Of a DNA stretch of 64,000 bases, positions 1-10,200 are shown one piece after another. The stretch's first letter is position 1, and every line of letters begins with the position of its first letter. The translations under genes were made by a program, and so were the position numbers. Origin of the DNA: Bacillus tequilensis KCTC 13622 (GTDB lineage Bacteria > Bacillota > Bacilli > Bacillales > Bacillaceae); the NCBI RefSeq assembly GCF_000507145.1, contig NZ_AYTO01000029.1:59903-123902 (forward strand). The letters run 5' to 3'. Below the pieces are notes generated by a model that was given only the letters and a program-made list of their open reading frames with translations, had not been told where the DNA came from and ran no database searches.

Positions 1-620
1 AATTTACCGATGGACGCTACATGTTCTCCAGTATCTCCTTTTAGTTTCATAGTGATTATAGGTGACTGTTTCATATCAGGGTGGTAGTCATTTTTGTTAT
101 GGTACTCAATATCTAAACTTGCTTTATGGACCCCAACACCACTGTCATCACCTAAAACAGTTACTGGAGTTGCCTTTCCTCCGCTAATAAAATGGGTATA
201 ACCCTCATACTTATCTAAGGTGTATGCATAAACGGTAGTATAGTCTACAAAGTCCTTATAAAAATTAACAAACCATTTAAGTAAATCCTTTTTATTTGTT
301 GGTAGGTCCTTTGTTGAAATTTTCACTGCTCCTGTCGATTGAGCAAAAGCAAGTAACTGATTGTCCCATCGTCTAAAAATAAGGTGTCTTGTTATGCATA
401 GCATTCCTTCGGTCGGAAGTTCAGGAGAAGTGTATCCTTTACTTGTTTTTACAAACAGACCTTTTTCAAAGCTGATTTTATAAAGGTCGACTTTAGCAGC
501 GTTCTTATTGAAGTCTTGCCACCAATAGTTACCTGATTTATCTTTAAAGCGTCTAAACACTTTATCAAACAAGTCATCTAAGAAACTATCATGTCTAAGT
601 GTTTCTTCGACAAAAGGCAT
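1..620 (-). CDS. Phage structural protein, partial (3' end outside window)
   Basis: An open minus-strand frame starts with ATG at 620 after a GGGGG ribosome site and runs without a stop to position 1, giving at least 206 residues. It begins MPFVEETLRHDSFLDDLF and has a mixed alpha/beta character with many aromatics. It follows directly after the preceding late gene (4-base gap) and so belongs to the tail end of the late structural operon. I do not recognise the family; baseplate, upper fibre or other tail accessory are the likely roles by position. Confidence 0.7.
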   Translation of the reverse strand, partial: MPFVEETLRHDSFLDDLFDKVFRRFKDKSGNYWWQDFNKNAAKVDLYKISFEKGLFVKTSKGYTSPELPTEGMLCITRHLIFRRWDNQLLAFAQSTGAVKISTKDLPTNKKDLLKWFVNFYKDFVDYTTVYAYTLDKYEGYTHFISGGKATPVTVLGDDSGVGVHKASLDIEYHNKNDYHPDMKQSPIITMKLKGDTGEHVASIGK

Positions 621-624
621 AGAA

Positions 625-1083
625 TTAACCCCCTTGTGCGGTTGTATTATCTCTGAGTCCTTGGTAATTGACCCAAGCGTACTTAGACTGCCCGCCACGA
701 TTATTGAATTTAAAAGTTATGGTTTCACCCGCTTTAATTGACTTTACAGCCATTAGCTGAATTCCTTCCGGTACATCTTTGGTATAGATATTCTTGCAGA
801 TGTAATTGATAGGTTGATCATCCTTAACAAAAACACTCCAACTATCGGTCGGATGGTATCTATTTGCACCTACTGCAATGCTAGTCAATTCTATATCCAT
901 TGGAGGTGTGTATTCTGCAACAAATTCCCCAACTTGCCCCGGGATCTCCAGTAAAATCCCCTCAGTGTAGGGTACAGTCTTTGTTGGCATGAATGGGTAA
1001 TCTAAACGTCCTCCATTAAGGTGTCCGACCTGCCCTACTCTATCTAACTCGCCACCAACAACTATATTTGCACCAAAGGACAT
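625..1083 (-). CDS. Hypothetical late structural protein (152 aa)
   Basis: ATG start with GAGGTG upstream. The protein is predicted to be beta-rich with a Gly-rich end and no signal peptide, membrane segment or catalytic motif that I can see. It lies between two other late genes with 3-4 base gaps, so it is co-translated with them. By position, downstream of the tail hub, it is probably a tail or baseplate accessory protein. Family not recognised. Confidence 0.65.
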   Translation of the reverse strand: MSFGANIVVGGELDRVGQVGHLNGGRLDYPFMPTKTVPYTEGILLEIPGQVGEFVAEYTPPMDIELTSIAVGANRYHPTDSWSVFVKDDQPINYICKNIYTKDVPEGIQLMAVKSIKAGETITFKFNNRGGQSKYAWVNYQGLRDNTTAQGG

Positions 1084-1086
1084 TGG

Positions 1087-1869
1087 TTACACCTCACTTT
1101 CTTCTTCATCGAATTCTTCGTATAGGTCTTCCTCGTACTCAGAACCAGCAAAATCCTCAGTCACCTCAACTTCGACATCTAAAGGTATGTCCTCGGGTTC
1201 AGAGGGATCGAATCCGTCAGCCCAACCGTTTTCAGGAGGTTCGATGTCGTCTTCGGGGAGGTATTCTGTATCTGCATAATCCTCAGCCTCATCGACTTCT
1301 GTATCATACCCTTGGTCAGATCCACCACCGTCATAAAACTCGTTAGGATCATCGAATGTTTCAGTATAGTCCTGTTCTACATCTAAATCGATCCACTGGT
1401 TATCTTCGTAATATGTTAGGTCAACTTTTTTAAAATCTCCGTAGCCGCCTTCTCTTACAATGTTGGCAGTTATACCCTGAGTCCTCTCCAGGAATTGCGT
1501 AGCTATATCCACTTGGACAATCATTAAGTTGTTGATGTATTCATGATCAGGGACTGTTTCAGGTACAGGCGGATCTAACCCACGAACTAAAGAAATGGTA
1601 TCAATTGCCCCATTTCGGTATACTATGAACACTTTCTTTATAACCCTAGGGTCAATAATGTTCGAAGTATCCCGTTCAACCTGAAATGATTCTACTTGCC
1701 ATTGATAAGGATTTAAGGCCGCTGAATCTGAAATACTTCCGTCTACCTCTCCTTTCAACAGAGGGCTTTCAAATTGATGGGATACCCCTTTACCTTGATT
1801 TAACTTTCTATTTATTAAGTCCAGAATCGGGTACACATCGTTTACATTCATGTAGTTACTTTGAGTCAT
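1087..1869 (-). CDS. Hypothetical late structural protein with acidic C-terminus (260 aa)
   Basis: Starts MTQSNYMNVNDVYPILDLIN. The first 150 residues look folded; from about residue 165 to the end the chain is extremely rich in Asp and Glu with few hydrophobics, so it is likely disordered. It is the first gene of a transcript: a hub-gene terminator and a late-type promoter (-10 at 1893-1898) lie just upstream, leaving a leader of about 20 bases. Function unknown; tail-associated by position. Confidence 0.65.
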   Translation of the reverse strand: MTQSNYMNVNDVYPILDLINRKLNQGKGVSHQFESPLLKGEVDGSISDSAALNPYQWQVESFQVERDTSNIIDPRVIKKVFIVYRNGAIDTISLVRGLDPPVPETVPDHEYINNLMIVQVDIATQFLERTQGITANIVREGGYGDFKKVDLTYYEDNQWIDLDVEQDYTETFDDPNEFYDGGGSDQGYDTEVDEAEDYADTEYLPEDDIEPPENGWADGFDPSEPEDIPLDVEVEVTEDFAGSEYEEDLYEEFDEEESEV

Positions 1870-1892
1870 CTACTCACCAACTTTCTCCAAGC

Positions 1893-1922
1893 ATTATAAG
1901 AAAAAACAAAGGTATTCCTAAC
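1893..1922 (-). promoter_or_regulatory. Late-type promoter L1
   Basis: On the minus strand GTTAGG (1917-1922), 18 bases, TATAAT (1893-1898) in the context TCTTATAATG. It overlaps the terminator of the upstream hub gene and lies about 25 bases before the start at 1869. It fits the repeated GTTAnn-N17/18-TATAwT pattern of this phage. Confidence 0.6.
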
Positions 1923-1938
1923 AGAATGTAGGAATACC
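1899..1938 (-). terminator. Terminator of the tail hub gene
   Basis: Perfect 10-base inverted repeat (1911-1920 with 1929-1938) followed on the minus strand by TTTGTTTTTT. Confidence 0.8.
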
Positions 1939-1956
1939 TGATTAGACAGTACCTTA

Positions 1957-4900
1957 TTAAACTATCCTTGCTTTACTTACAACACTCTTAGGGGCAGTCC
2001 CAGGGCAATACAAAGTGTATTTCCACCCGGTCCCGTAACTGACGCCTCCTTCATTAATTTTAACTTTAATTTCCCCATCTGACGGTCTGTAATAAAATCC
2101 GATTGGTCCACCGTCACCATGACTAACAGGTTTATCAAGTGCAAATCTTTTCTTACTGCCGGTGTAGATAGCTATTCTATCCTTTGCTTCATACATCTCC
2201 CACTCAACATAAACATAGCCAGCTTTTGTCACCTTGTGTGTGAATGAGGAAGAACCGTTGCCCGATTTTACAGTCTGACCACATGCGACTTTGTTTTCAC
2301 CTTCTACATCCTCAGGAGAAGTTTCAGGAGGGATATTGTAAATCGGCTTATCCTTATAATAGGAATTTGTATCTTGCCAAGTCATTTCTAAAAAGTTGAC
2401 CATACCTTCCTTATTGCCGACAAGCCTATTACCTTTAACGATGTAGTACCCTGCGGTTGACGTTGTTTGATCGTACACATAGGCCCCGTCTAACACTTCG
2501 ATCATAGGATTACCTTTTACTACAGCATTGTAAGTCCTAGCTTGCCGTTTCATATCAAAAAACAATTTTTCTGCGATATCCTCTTTCATCCCTCTTGCGT
2601 TAGACCCATAGCTCTCATCTACCCATTCAGAGACTACCTTTGCAGTTCTCATCTTACCTTTTGTTGATATTAACAAATCCTTGTCAACAAAATGCTCAAT
2701 CTGCCCCCCACTACCGACAATCATAAGATGGTTTCGTACACGAGAATGGTCTACAGAAGAGGTTAGAGAGTGAAGATTCTCACTGTCAATAAATTCCCAC
2801 TTTGCGTCTACAGCTGTTAGATTTCTTATGTTCTCTAAACGAAATGTGCCATACCTATCGCAGTAAGCTCGGTACATTAGATCACCAATCAACTCTTGAA
2901 TAGCGTCAGAGGCTCTTGTACCTTCTGTAAAGTCTATCGCCTGTACGTATGGATTTTTATATCCATAGGCGTCTTTGACAGTAGATATTTTTTTCTTGAC
3001 GTACTCTTTTTTCTTAGAGTCCCATACAACGGCAGTTTTACCTCCACGATCAATATCAATATAGTAGGTTTCTTCTATAACTGCGTCCGGGTACTCTAAG
3101 TCATCCTCAACTACCCTCCAACCTATGAGTCCTGACTCGTTAACGATGTTATGCACGATTGCAGATTTTACCCACATGACGACAGGCTCCTTTTCATCCC
3201 CGTGGATTTCATCCCTCCTAGGAAATGTTAAAATCCTATCAAAGACGTGTTCCTCCAACTCATCGTACATATCTACACAATTTATTGAAATTGTACTTGC
3301 TTCTGAGTCTTCTTCTATTTCCCCCTTAATTCGTCCCGTAAAGACCCTTACTAAGTTTTCACCGTATCCAGCATAGATCCGTACAGGAGTTGCTTCACTT
3401 AGAACGTGTCTTACCGCTCCCTGTTCATAATAAGACATGTCTGAATCTCTTCTGTTCTCAGGGAATACTGTCGTTCTTGTGTAAGTTGGGGAGTACGTAC
3501 CTAATTTGTTATCTAACGTAAATCTCGCCGTACCTACCCTGCTGTCAAAATGGGTGCTTACTTCCCATTCAGTAATATCTTTCTCTATAGCAAAGGTGGT
3601 CTCATATACAAATGCTCCAGTATCTAACCACACGTCTCTCTTGCGAGCAACAATGCTTTCTTTTACATACGCATTTTCCACCTCGACCACTTTAAAGCAC
3701 TTAATGCCGAACTCTGCTTCTCCACTTACGTTATCTATGGTGAAATCAAGAATGTGGGAATTCACTCCCGCCTGGTCACTTACTGAATATTTACCGTAAA
3801 TAGGTGACTCGTAAGTTGGTTTGACCGTATTGTTAGATTTGGTATACCGTTTGACAACCAACCCATCATAGGTGACGGTTACTGAATCCTCGTCCTTCAA
3901 GTTTGCAAAATAAGCGTACTCGTAGTATCCGTCCGCAGAGAAATTATGCTTATAACCAAAGTCCTTAACCTGTCCCTTTTTTATGTTCCCGCTAAAACCT
4001 ATATACCTTTCTCCTGTTGTAAGCGATGTAAAGTGTTTTATATTTTCTTTACCAATCCAATTACTGCTAAGGTCGGCATTCTTATCAAAACATTTATTAA
4101 ATTTAATGTTATGGACAATTTCTTTTTCTACTGTAGAAGATCCCGAACTTCCCGCAGCAATTTTCTGGGCGCCCGTTAGTATAGGGTATCCGTCAAGGTG
4201 TCCGTTTCCTCCGTAGACCCATTGGTTCTTCCAAACTTCAAAATGTAAGTGAGAACCAAAAGACCCACCCGTATTACCTACTCTCCCAACTCTCGTTCCA
4301 GCCTTGATTTTTTGGCCTGAACGTACTTGCAGAGAGCCATCCTTCATGTGTGCATAGACTGTCCCATATCCGTTGGGGTGCTTCATCATTACGACATTCC
4401 CGTAAGTGGTACTCTTATACGCTCTTTGGACAGTACCATCCCAGGCCGCCACTACCCATCGGCCATCTACCCCTGCCGATCCGCTGCTTTTACTCGTAAT
4501 ATCAATTCCTTTGTGCATTCGACCTCCACGAAGTCCATGTGGAGATGAAAGCTTTGCGTCTCCTGAGAAACTCATACCCTCAATAGGGAACACTGGCTTG
4601 GACGAGTCAGATGTAGAATTGTAGATTTCTATGCCTTTATTTTCTATAGAATATACCTCTTCTTCCCCGCATGCCGAGCATTCTTCCTTAGCTATATTAG
4701 CACTTATAGAAGAACTGCTAGAAGACCCTATTGAACCAGCTTCTCTACAGTTCCATTTACTCGAACCTTGTAGAGCCTGGCTTCTGATTATGTCGTAATA
4801 CTGCTTTACTCTTACTTTCCAGTTTGCTCCGTCAGCGGACCATACCCATTTCCCGTACCCTTTATCCCCACCTTCATGAAAGTAATCAATGTCACTTGCC

Positions 4901-5445
4901 GTCATATTATTGCTGGAGTTTATCTTAGAAAATCTACTACCCATTGCGTCAGCATATCTTTTAGCTGCAAATTTTGCCTGAGTATCTATACCTGAATAAG
5001 TGTAGTCGCAAGCACCAGGGCACCCATACCCCACAATGAAACTACCTTTTTCAGGTTTACCTTGACCTAATGTTCCAAAGGCTGTCTCGTGTTTAGCTAC
5101 AGCTAGAAAAAAGTAATAGGCTTGAGTCGGTAATCTGTATGCTTTCGCCCACCTATTAAAAGCACATTTAATGTACTCGAAGCGGTCTCCTGATTCTCCC
5201 CCTGAGGTAACTTTTGTAGGTTCTTCTGTTAAGGGGGATGTCATCTCAGCGTTCGATTGCACTTTTTCAAGAGAGGCTGATCGTATTCTATCCCATACCT
5301 CGAACTTGCTTCGCATACCGGGTACGTACGATACTTTATCTAACTCAATTACAACTCTCGGCTCATGACCGAGTGCGTTAACTTTCCTCATAACATCATG
5401 CAATAACTGCTTTGCAGGAGTATCTTTATCGAAGACGTTTGTCAC
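1957..5445 (-). CDS. Tail hub / tail-associated peptidoglycan hydrolase with M23 peptidase
   Basis: GTG start at 5445 with GGGGG upstream; 1162 residues. Around residues 90-235 is a lysozyme-like region (KHETAFG, GKWVW). Around 280-430 is a complete M23 (LytM/lysostaphin-type) metallopeptidase: MHKGID and HLHFEVW carry the zinc ligands and catalytic His, with GRVGNTGGS between. The region about 640-970 resembles the beta-rich hub proteins of phage tails (RVFTGRIKGE). The last 90 residues form a separate beta domain also present in the 33778-34434 protein. It probably caps the tail tip and opens the cell wall at DNA injection. Two lytic activities in one tail protein fit a Gram-positive host. 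Confidence 0.85.
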   Translation of the reverse strand: MTNVFDKDTPAKQLLHDVMRKVNALGHEPRVVIELDKVSYVPGMRSKFEVWDRIRSASLEKVQSNAEMTSPLTEEPTKVTSGGESGDRFEYIKCAFNRWAKAYRLPTQAYYFFLAVAKHETAFGTLGQGKPEKGSFIVGYGCPGACDYTYSGIDTQAKFAAKRYADAMGSRFSKINSSNNMTASDIDYFHEGGDKGYGKWVWSADGANWKVRVKQYYDIIRSQALQGSSKWNCREAGSIGSSSSSSISANIAKEECSACGEEEVYSIENKGIEIYNSTSDSSKPVFPIEGMSFSGDAKLSSPHGLRGGRMHKGIDITSKSSGSAGVDGRWVVAAWDGTVQRAYKSTTYGNVVMMKHPNGYGTVYAHMKDGSLQVRSGQKIKAGTRVGRVGNTGGSFGSHLHFEVWKNQWVYGGNGHLDGYPILTGAQKIAAGSSGSSTVEKEIVHNIKFNKCFDKNADLSSNWIGKENIKHFTSLTTGERYIGFSGNIKKGQVKDFGYKHNFSADGYYEYAYFANLKDEDSVTVTYDGLVVKRYTKSNNTVKPTYESPIYGKYSVSDQAGVNSHILDFTIDNVSGEAEFGIKCFKVVEVENAYVKESIVARKRDVWLDTGAFVYETTFAIEKDITEWEVSTHFDSRVGTARFTLDNKLGTYSPTYTRTTVFPENRRDSDMSYYEQGAVRHVLSEATPVRIYAGYGENLVRVFTGRIKGEIEEDSEASTISINCVDMYDELEEHVFDRILTFPRRDEIHGDEKEPVVMWVKSAIVHNIVNESGLIGWRVVEDDLEYPDAVIEETYYIDIDRGGKTAVVWDSKKKEYVKKKISTVKDAYGYKNPYVQAIDFTEGTRASDAIQELIGDLMYRAYCDRYGTFRLENIRNLTAVDAKWEFIDSENLHSLTSSVDHSRVRNHLMIVGSGGQIEHFVDKDLLISTKGKMRTAKVVSEWVDESYGSNARGMKEDIAEKLFFDMKRQARTYNAVVKGNPMIEVLDGAYVYDQTTSTAGYYIVKGNRLVGNKEGMVNFLEMTWQDTNSYYKDKPIYNIPPETSPEDVEGENKVACGQTVKSGNGSSSFTHKVTKAGYVYVEWEMYEAKDRIAIYTGSKKRFALDKPVSHGDGGPIGFYYRPSDGEIKVKINEGGVSYGTGWKYTLYCPGTAPKSVVSKARIV

Positions 5446-5456
5446 TTAAATTCCCC

Positions 5457-6530
5457 CTATCTGAATCTTTCTAAAGCCCACTCAGAAAATCTATGGAGAT
5501 AAACTACAGCTTCCGCTTTAGTTACACAGACCTCGGGCTGGAAAGAATTATCCTCATATAGAGGAAAAACGTAACACCCGTCGTTGAATTTCTCATCTAA
5601 TATATTTAAAACATCTTCTGAGTACCATTTACCGACAATTTTCTTCCTGTCCGAAATGTGCCTCTCTGTCTTATCTACACTATTTGGATGATACCCACGG
5701 TCTGTGTATTTCCCATAAAGGCTTTTTCTCATTCGTTGCAGAATGACAAAGAATTCTGCTCTTGAAACAGTGATGTTTGGGAAAAACCTATCACTGTTCA
5801 TTACACATTTCGAAGAAGGGACTACCTTCTCTTTCTGTCTATTTTTCACTACAGCACCCGACTTATAGTTGTAGTTGACATAGATCGGGAATTGGTTAAG
5901 GTTATAGGAGACGTAGAGAACCCCGTTAATGATTGTAAAACAATCATCCTGGTCCCCTATTGTTCGAGTAAGGGCTGCTTGTATTGATTCTCCCTCAGCC
6001 TTATCGACATTCACTCTTGTTAACTTTTTACTCATGCAGACTGCCACTTCATTAAGTGAGTACCGCAAATCAAAAACATATTTTTTGTACATTTCAAGTT
6101 TTTTACTCGGGTATGCTAAAGAGCAAGTGCTAGTCAGTGGATACGTTTGACAGTTTTTTGGTGTGTGGTCTCCCTGGTGCATTTGCACAACCCCTGAAAG
6201 GCAAATACTCACCTGTTTATTCCCTGCCATAGGGAATCCAACATGGACATAGTCCTTTTCCAGTTTAGTCGGGTTGTATGGAATGCCGTCCACATAAACA
6301 ACGACAGTCTCTCTAGAATCAGGCTTGTACCCTTTTATGTGGAACTTCGTCTGCCCACCTGTAGTGGTAAAGTTATAAACCTTTCTTGATTTACCTGTAA
6401 CAAACTTGTTGTACCGTTTCGGAGTAAATAAAGTCTCTTCTCTCTTGGAATCTAAGAATATTTTGTCAGCTTCCAACACTGATCTGTAAAACCAATCTTT
6501 AGGGCTGACATCTAACCATTTCTTTGTCAC
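5457..6530 (-). CDS. Tail protein with SLH-like segments (357 aa)
   Basis: GTG start, RBS GGGGG. The N-terminus (WLDVSPKDWFYRSVLEA) and two C-terminal stretches (NITVSRAEFFVILQRM near residue 252; VCVTKAEAVVYLHRFSEW near 333) resemble S-layer-homology (SLH) repeats, which bind pyruvylated secondary cell-wall polymer. The central part is beta-rich. It lies between a distal-tail-like protein and the tail hub, so it is likely a tail-tip component. The SLH match is by motif only and degenerate, weaker than in the next gene. Confidence 0.65.
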   Translation of the reverse strand: MTKKWLDVSPKDWFYRSVLEADKIFLDSKREETLFTPKRYNKFVTGKSRKVYNFTTTGGQTKFHIKGYKPDSRETVVVYVDGIPYNPTKLEKDYVHVGFPMAGNKQVSICLSGVVQMHQGDHTPKNCQTYPLTSTCSLAYPSKKLEMYKKYVFDLRYSLNEVAVCMSKKLTRVNVDKAEGESIQAALTRTIGDQDDCFTIINGVLYVSYNLNQFPIYVNYNYKSGAVVKNRQKEKVVPSSKCVMNSDRFFPNITVSRAEFFVILQRMRKSLYGKYTDRGYHPNSVDKTERHISDRKKIVGKWYSEDVLNILDEKFNDGCYVFPLYEDNSFQPEVCVTKAEAVVYLHRFSEWALERFR

Positions 6531-6531
6531 A

Positions 6532-7149
6532 TCAGTACCCCCTAAGAATTTTCTCTATATATTTGTATGTCCTTGTCATAAAGGCGGTTGTTTGCGCCCT
6601 TGTTATCCAAACCTCAGGCTGGAAGAACTGGACCTCTGTACCGTCACTAGCATAAGTAGCAATCAAGCCCCTTTGCTGCATTTCATCGATATACTGTTGC
6701 GCCCAATGATTCTCTATATCGATATATGGATACTCATGCCTAAATTCAAAGTCTTGTTTTCTAATAAGAGCTAAACTGACAGTCACAAGGTACTTTGATT
6801 CAAACTCGACTGATTCTATGTCAAGCTCTCCGGTCACCACTCCTACATATATTGTTCCTTTTTCATCATAGTATTTGTGTTCTGCTCCAATGAACTGTAA
6901 CCAGTCAGCAAATTCCTCTTTACTGTAAAAAAGGAATTGCAATGTTGTCTGATAATAGGACGTCCCTTTTCCCACTAAACCTGCTGAGGATTGTACGTTC
7001 GTGTTTACTCCTGAAAGCATTGTTGGTACTGGGGGTTTGTACTCTCCTGTAGGTCTACCTCTAACCTGGATGAAACGAACCCCGTTATCGTAAAATAGCT
7101 TTCGCTTAAAAACATCGTCATTTGTTTTATTAGGTTTCTGTTGAGCCAT
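6532..7149 (-). CDS. Distal-tail-like protein with C-terminal SLH domain
   Basis: I place the start at ATG 7149 (MAQQKPNKTNDDVF) behind AGGGGTGAT; an in-frame ATG at 7167 is part of the promoter -10 element and cannot be translated from that promoter. The first ~140 residues look like a tail adaptor. The C-terminal ~60 residues are a recognisable SLH domain: YIDIENHWAQQYIDEM, then GLIATYASDG, FQPEVWITRAQTTAFMTR. SLH domains anchor proteins to pyruvylated wall polymer in Bacillus, Paenibacillus and relatives; here it may act in host recognition. It lies directly after the tape measure gene. Confidence 0.75.
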   Translation of the reverse strand: MAQQKPNKTNDDVFKRKLFYDNGVRFIQVRGRPTGEYKPPVPTMLSGVNTNVQSSAGLVGKGTSYYQTTLQFLFYSKEEFADWLQFIGAEHKYYDEKGTIYVGVVTGELDIESVEFESKYLVTVSLALIRKQDFEFRHEYPYIDIENHWAQQYIDEMQQRGLIATYASDGTEVQFFQPEVWITRAQTTAFMTRTYKYIEKILRGY

Positions 7150-7165
7150 CAAATCACCCCTAAGC

Positions 7166-7171
7166 ATTATA
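7166..7171 (-). promoter_or_regulatory. Late-type -10 element L2
   Basis: TCTTATAATG on the minus strand, 17 bases before the start at 7149. Unlike the other copies there is no clear GTTA at -35; that position falls inside the terminator hairpin of the tape measure gene (CTAATT). Confidence 0.4.
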
Positions 7172-7200
7172 AGAAAACCCCACCTAAAATTAGATGGGGT
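7171..7200 (-). terminator. Terminator of the tape measure gene
   Basis: Minus-strand hairpin ACCCCATCTAA / TTAGGTGGGGT followed by TTTTCTT. Confidence 0.8.
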
Positions 7201-7208
7201 CTTGTAAT

Positions 7209-10200
7209 CTAAAAACTCCTGTAACCTAAAGGGCCACTATTCAACTGTGTACGCAAGGCTTGCGACCGGCCGTCAGCTAAACCCTGACCCAATGAACGAC
7301 CTAAATCAGACAGCTGCTTGCTACCCGTTTTGTCAGTTACATTAGGGAGTGTTATGTTGACGTACATATCTCCTGACTGAACCGTGAAGTTAGAGTGAGA
7401 TCCTTTACGAGCCATGTAATCATATTGGGACATTGCGCTGACACCGTCAGGCAGGTTAAATGTCCCACCCATTTGAGACTTTAGCTCTTGATGGATACCG
7501 AGTTGAGCTTGGAGTGACTGTTTTGTCAGATCTCTGATGTCTTTCATAACTTGCTCATACTCAGACGAACCTTTTGAATAATTTCCTAGGTCTGCCCTTC
7601 TTTGTGCAAGAGTCTTGTCCACAAGAGACTTCCGCTCTTGTAGTTCTCTAATTCTCAAATCTCTAGCCAAGAAACTGTCGTCCGACACACCTGGACCAAG
7701 ATTGACACGTTCCTGCATGTACTTGATCTCCATGTCATCCATTGAGTTATTAAACGGATTCTTCCAAGCTTGTAGCCTTTGGAGTCTTAGATTTTTCACT
7801 TCTAATTGAGCACTTGCAATTTGTTGACGTAAACTCTGCATTGCGTCACCAAGTTTATTGTCAGGATCGGCCATATTTTGAGCCTCTAAGTTGGACAATT
7901 CAGATTGTAAGGAAGATATTAAAGACTGGTCATTTCCAATCTGAGCGTCATAGAACTGCGGCGTATCCGTATTCATAGAGATACTGTTTAAGGTATCCAT
8001 GTATTGTTTTTGAGCCGATGATCTTGACACATTGTTCTGCATAATAGTTAGATACCCATCAACTTTTGTACGTTGTTCTTCAAGGGCCAGCTCCTTCATT
8101 TTAGGTTCAAATTCTTTATTGACCTCTTTTTGTTTAGACTTGGCCTCATCAAGAGCGTCTTTTGCAGATGCGTACTCCTTAGACCCCTTACCTTTTCCTT
8201 TGGATTGGAGTTCTCGAAGGGCTTCCTCCCGCTCTTTAACGAATTGGTTAAGGGCGTCAATCTCTTCCTGGTATGCTTTTCTCTCTTTGCGGATAGCTTC
8301 GAGTCTGATTTGCAGGTACTCTTCGGAATCAGACTTCATCCCGTTAAGTAGCGCACTCATCTGAGTTAAAGAGTTTTGGCTCTGTACATCTTGAACCCTC
8401 TCTTCTATCCGAGTTTTCATCTGATCTACAGAGAACCATTGTAACTGGCCGTCGTCGTACATTTGATTTTCCCATGCTTTCCTGGCTTCCTCAGCTTTCC
8501 TCTTTCGCTCAGCTTGCTCTGCCTCTGAAATAGCATACTCTTTGTACTGTTTTATGAACTCCTTCTCTTCCATCTTTTGCAATTTGTTGTTCGAACCGGA
8601 TTCATCTAAATAGTTCTTAGTCAAATCGTCTAGAGTGACAGGATCAGCATACTTGTCCTTAGCTTTCGCCTCTTCATTCGCTTTATTGACGGCTTTTTTC
8701 CAGTCTGATGTCCCATATTTCTCCTTCATCCAACTTTCGAATTCACCTTTAAAGTTTTGGACATCGTCCATACCTACAGAGGTGTTTCCAAGAAACATAT
8801 CTTTTAGTTGATTCCAGTACAACACGGTACCTTTACTAAATTGCTGGAGACTCGTAAACTCTCCCAACAACCCGCCACCTTTTTCAAAGGAAGCATACTC
8901 CTTTGCTGCCTCATTCTTCGAGTTCCTGTAATCCCGGATGTCTTTCTGACCATCAGTAAGCAGAGAGTTCTGACTAATCTCTCCAATAACATCTCCGACT
9001 GCTAAAGCAACACCTAGCTGTTTGGCAAAGCTTCCGATATTACGGGCAATGCCCATAATTGCGCCACCGGCTCCTCTTGCTCTATCGGGAATAGAATCAA
9101 GCAAATTCAAGAAAGAGTCCATTCTATTTCTAGAAGCTCTTTCAGCCTCATTTCCTACATCTCGAACTGCTCGACTAAGATCTCTGTAGGATTCTGTACC
9201 CTGTCTAGTTGCGGAGGCATTTCTCCGGGTCCTTTCTTCATACTTCTGCATGGCTTGATTCAACTCATCCATGTCCTTGATAGCTTTCCCTGTGCCACTA
9301 TAATTTTGATTAAGGAATGACTCGAAGTCTTTTCTTTTATTGTCATCCATATCGGCCAGTTTCCCAGCAGTGTTTCGATCCTTACTGTCGAGGTTGTCAA
9401 ATTTATTACGATCCTGTAGAGAATTTACTAACTCAGCTGCAAACTCTCTATCGAAGACAGCCTCTAACGCCCTTGAATTCATCAGATTGGTCGCATTGAA
9501 TGAGGAACGTTGATGTACCTCATCCACAGTCATTCCAGGTTTGTTTTGCCGGTAGCCTCTTGATTCATCCATAATACTTAACAGGTCCGTTACATTGCCG
9601 GCCCTGCCCTTATCCTTTACATACTGCCTAATCTCCCTTTGTCTATCCCTATCCAAGTTAGCCAGCTCTTCGAAATAAGGTCGTAAGGTATCATTCTTCA
9701 TGGCAGTATTAAAGAATTTTCGATCTGACATGTTTTGTGAGGCTTTCTTTCCAGTGTCAGACTTATCCAGAATGTATTCATCCATAAACCGGGTCGCACC
9801 GTACTTTTGTCTACCTGACAGCCCAGTTTCACCAAAATAGTTACGTCTCATCTCTGCATTGGTTTTATGCTCATCGTATTTCCCCCACTGCCCTAATTTC
9901 TTCACTCCGTACATAGCACCGAAGCCAATAAGAGCGTTGGTTAAAACACCTATTACATTAGCAATAGTTTCAGCATTATCTTCCAATCCGTGTGCCAAGT
10001 TGGTGATATTTTTTGATAACATTTGAATTTCAGGACTCATCTCCTCAAGGATAGAAGTTAAAGCGTTGTCCATAGAAATTCCGGCACGTTCCATATTTAC
10101 AGTAGGGGCGTCCATCGTTTTCGATAACATGGTTGCTAGCTTATCAGGGTTCTTTTGAAAATCCTCAATTTGCTTCATCATGTTGAAGAAATTCAAATCA

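Noticed and set aside
7150..7167. ATG at 7167 as start of the SLH tail gene
   Set aside because: The ATG is the last part of the TATAATG -10 element, so a transcript from that promoter would not contain it; the start at 7149 has a good ribosome site.
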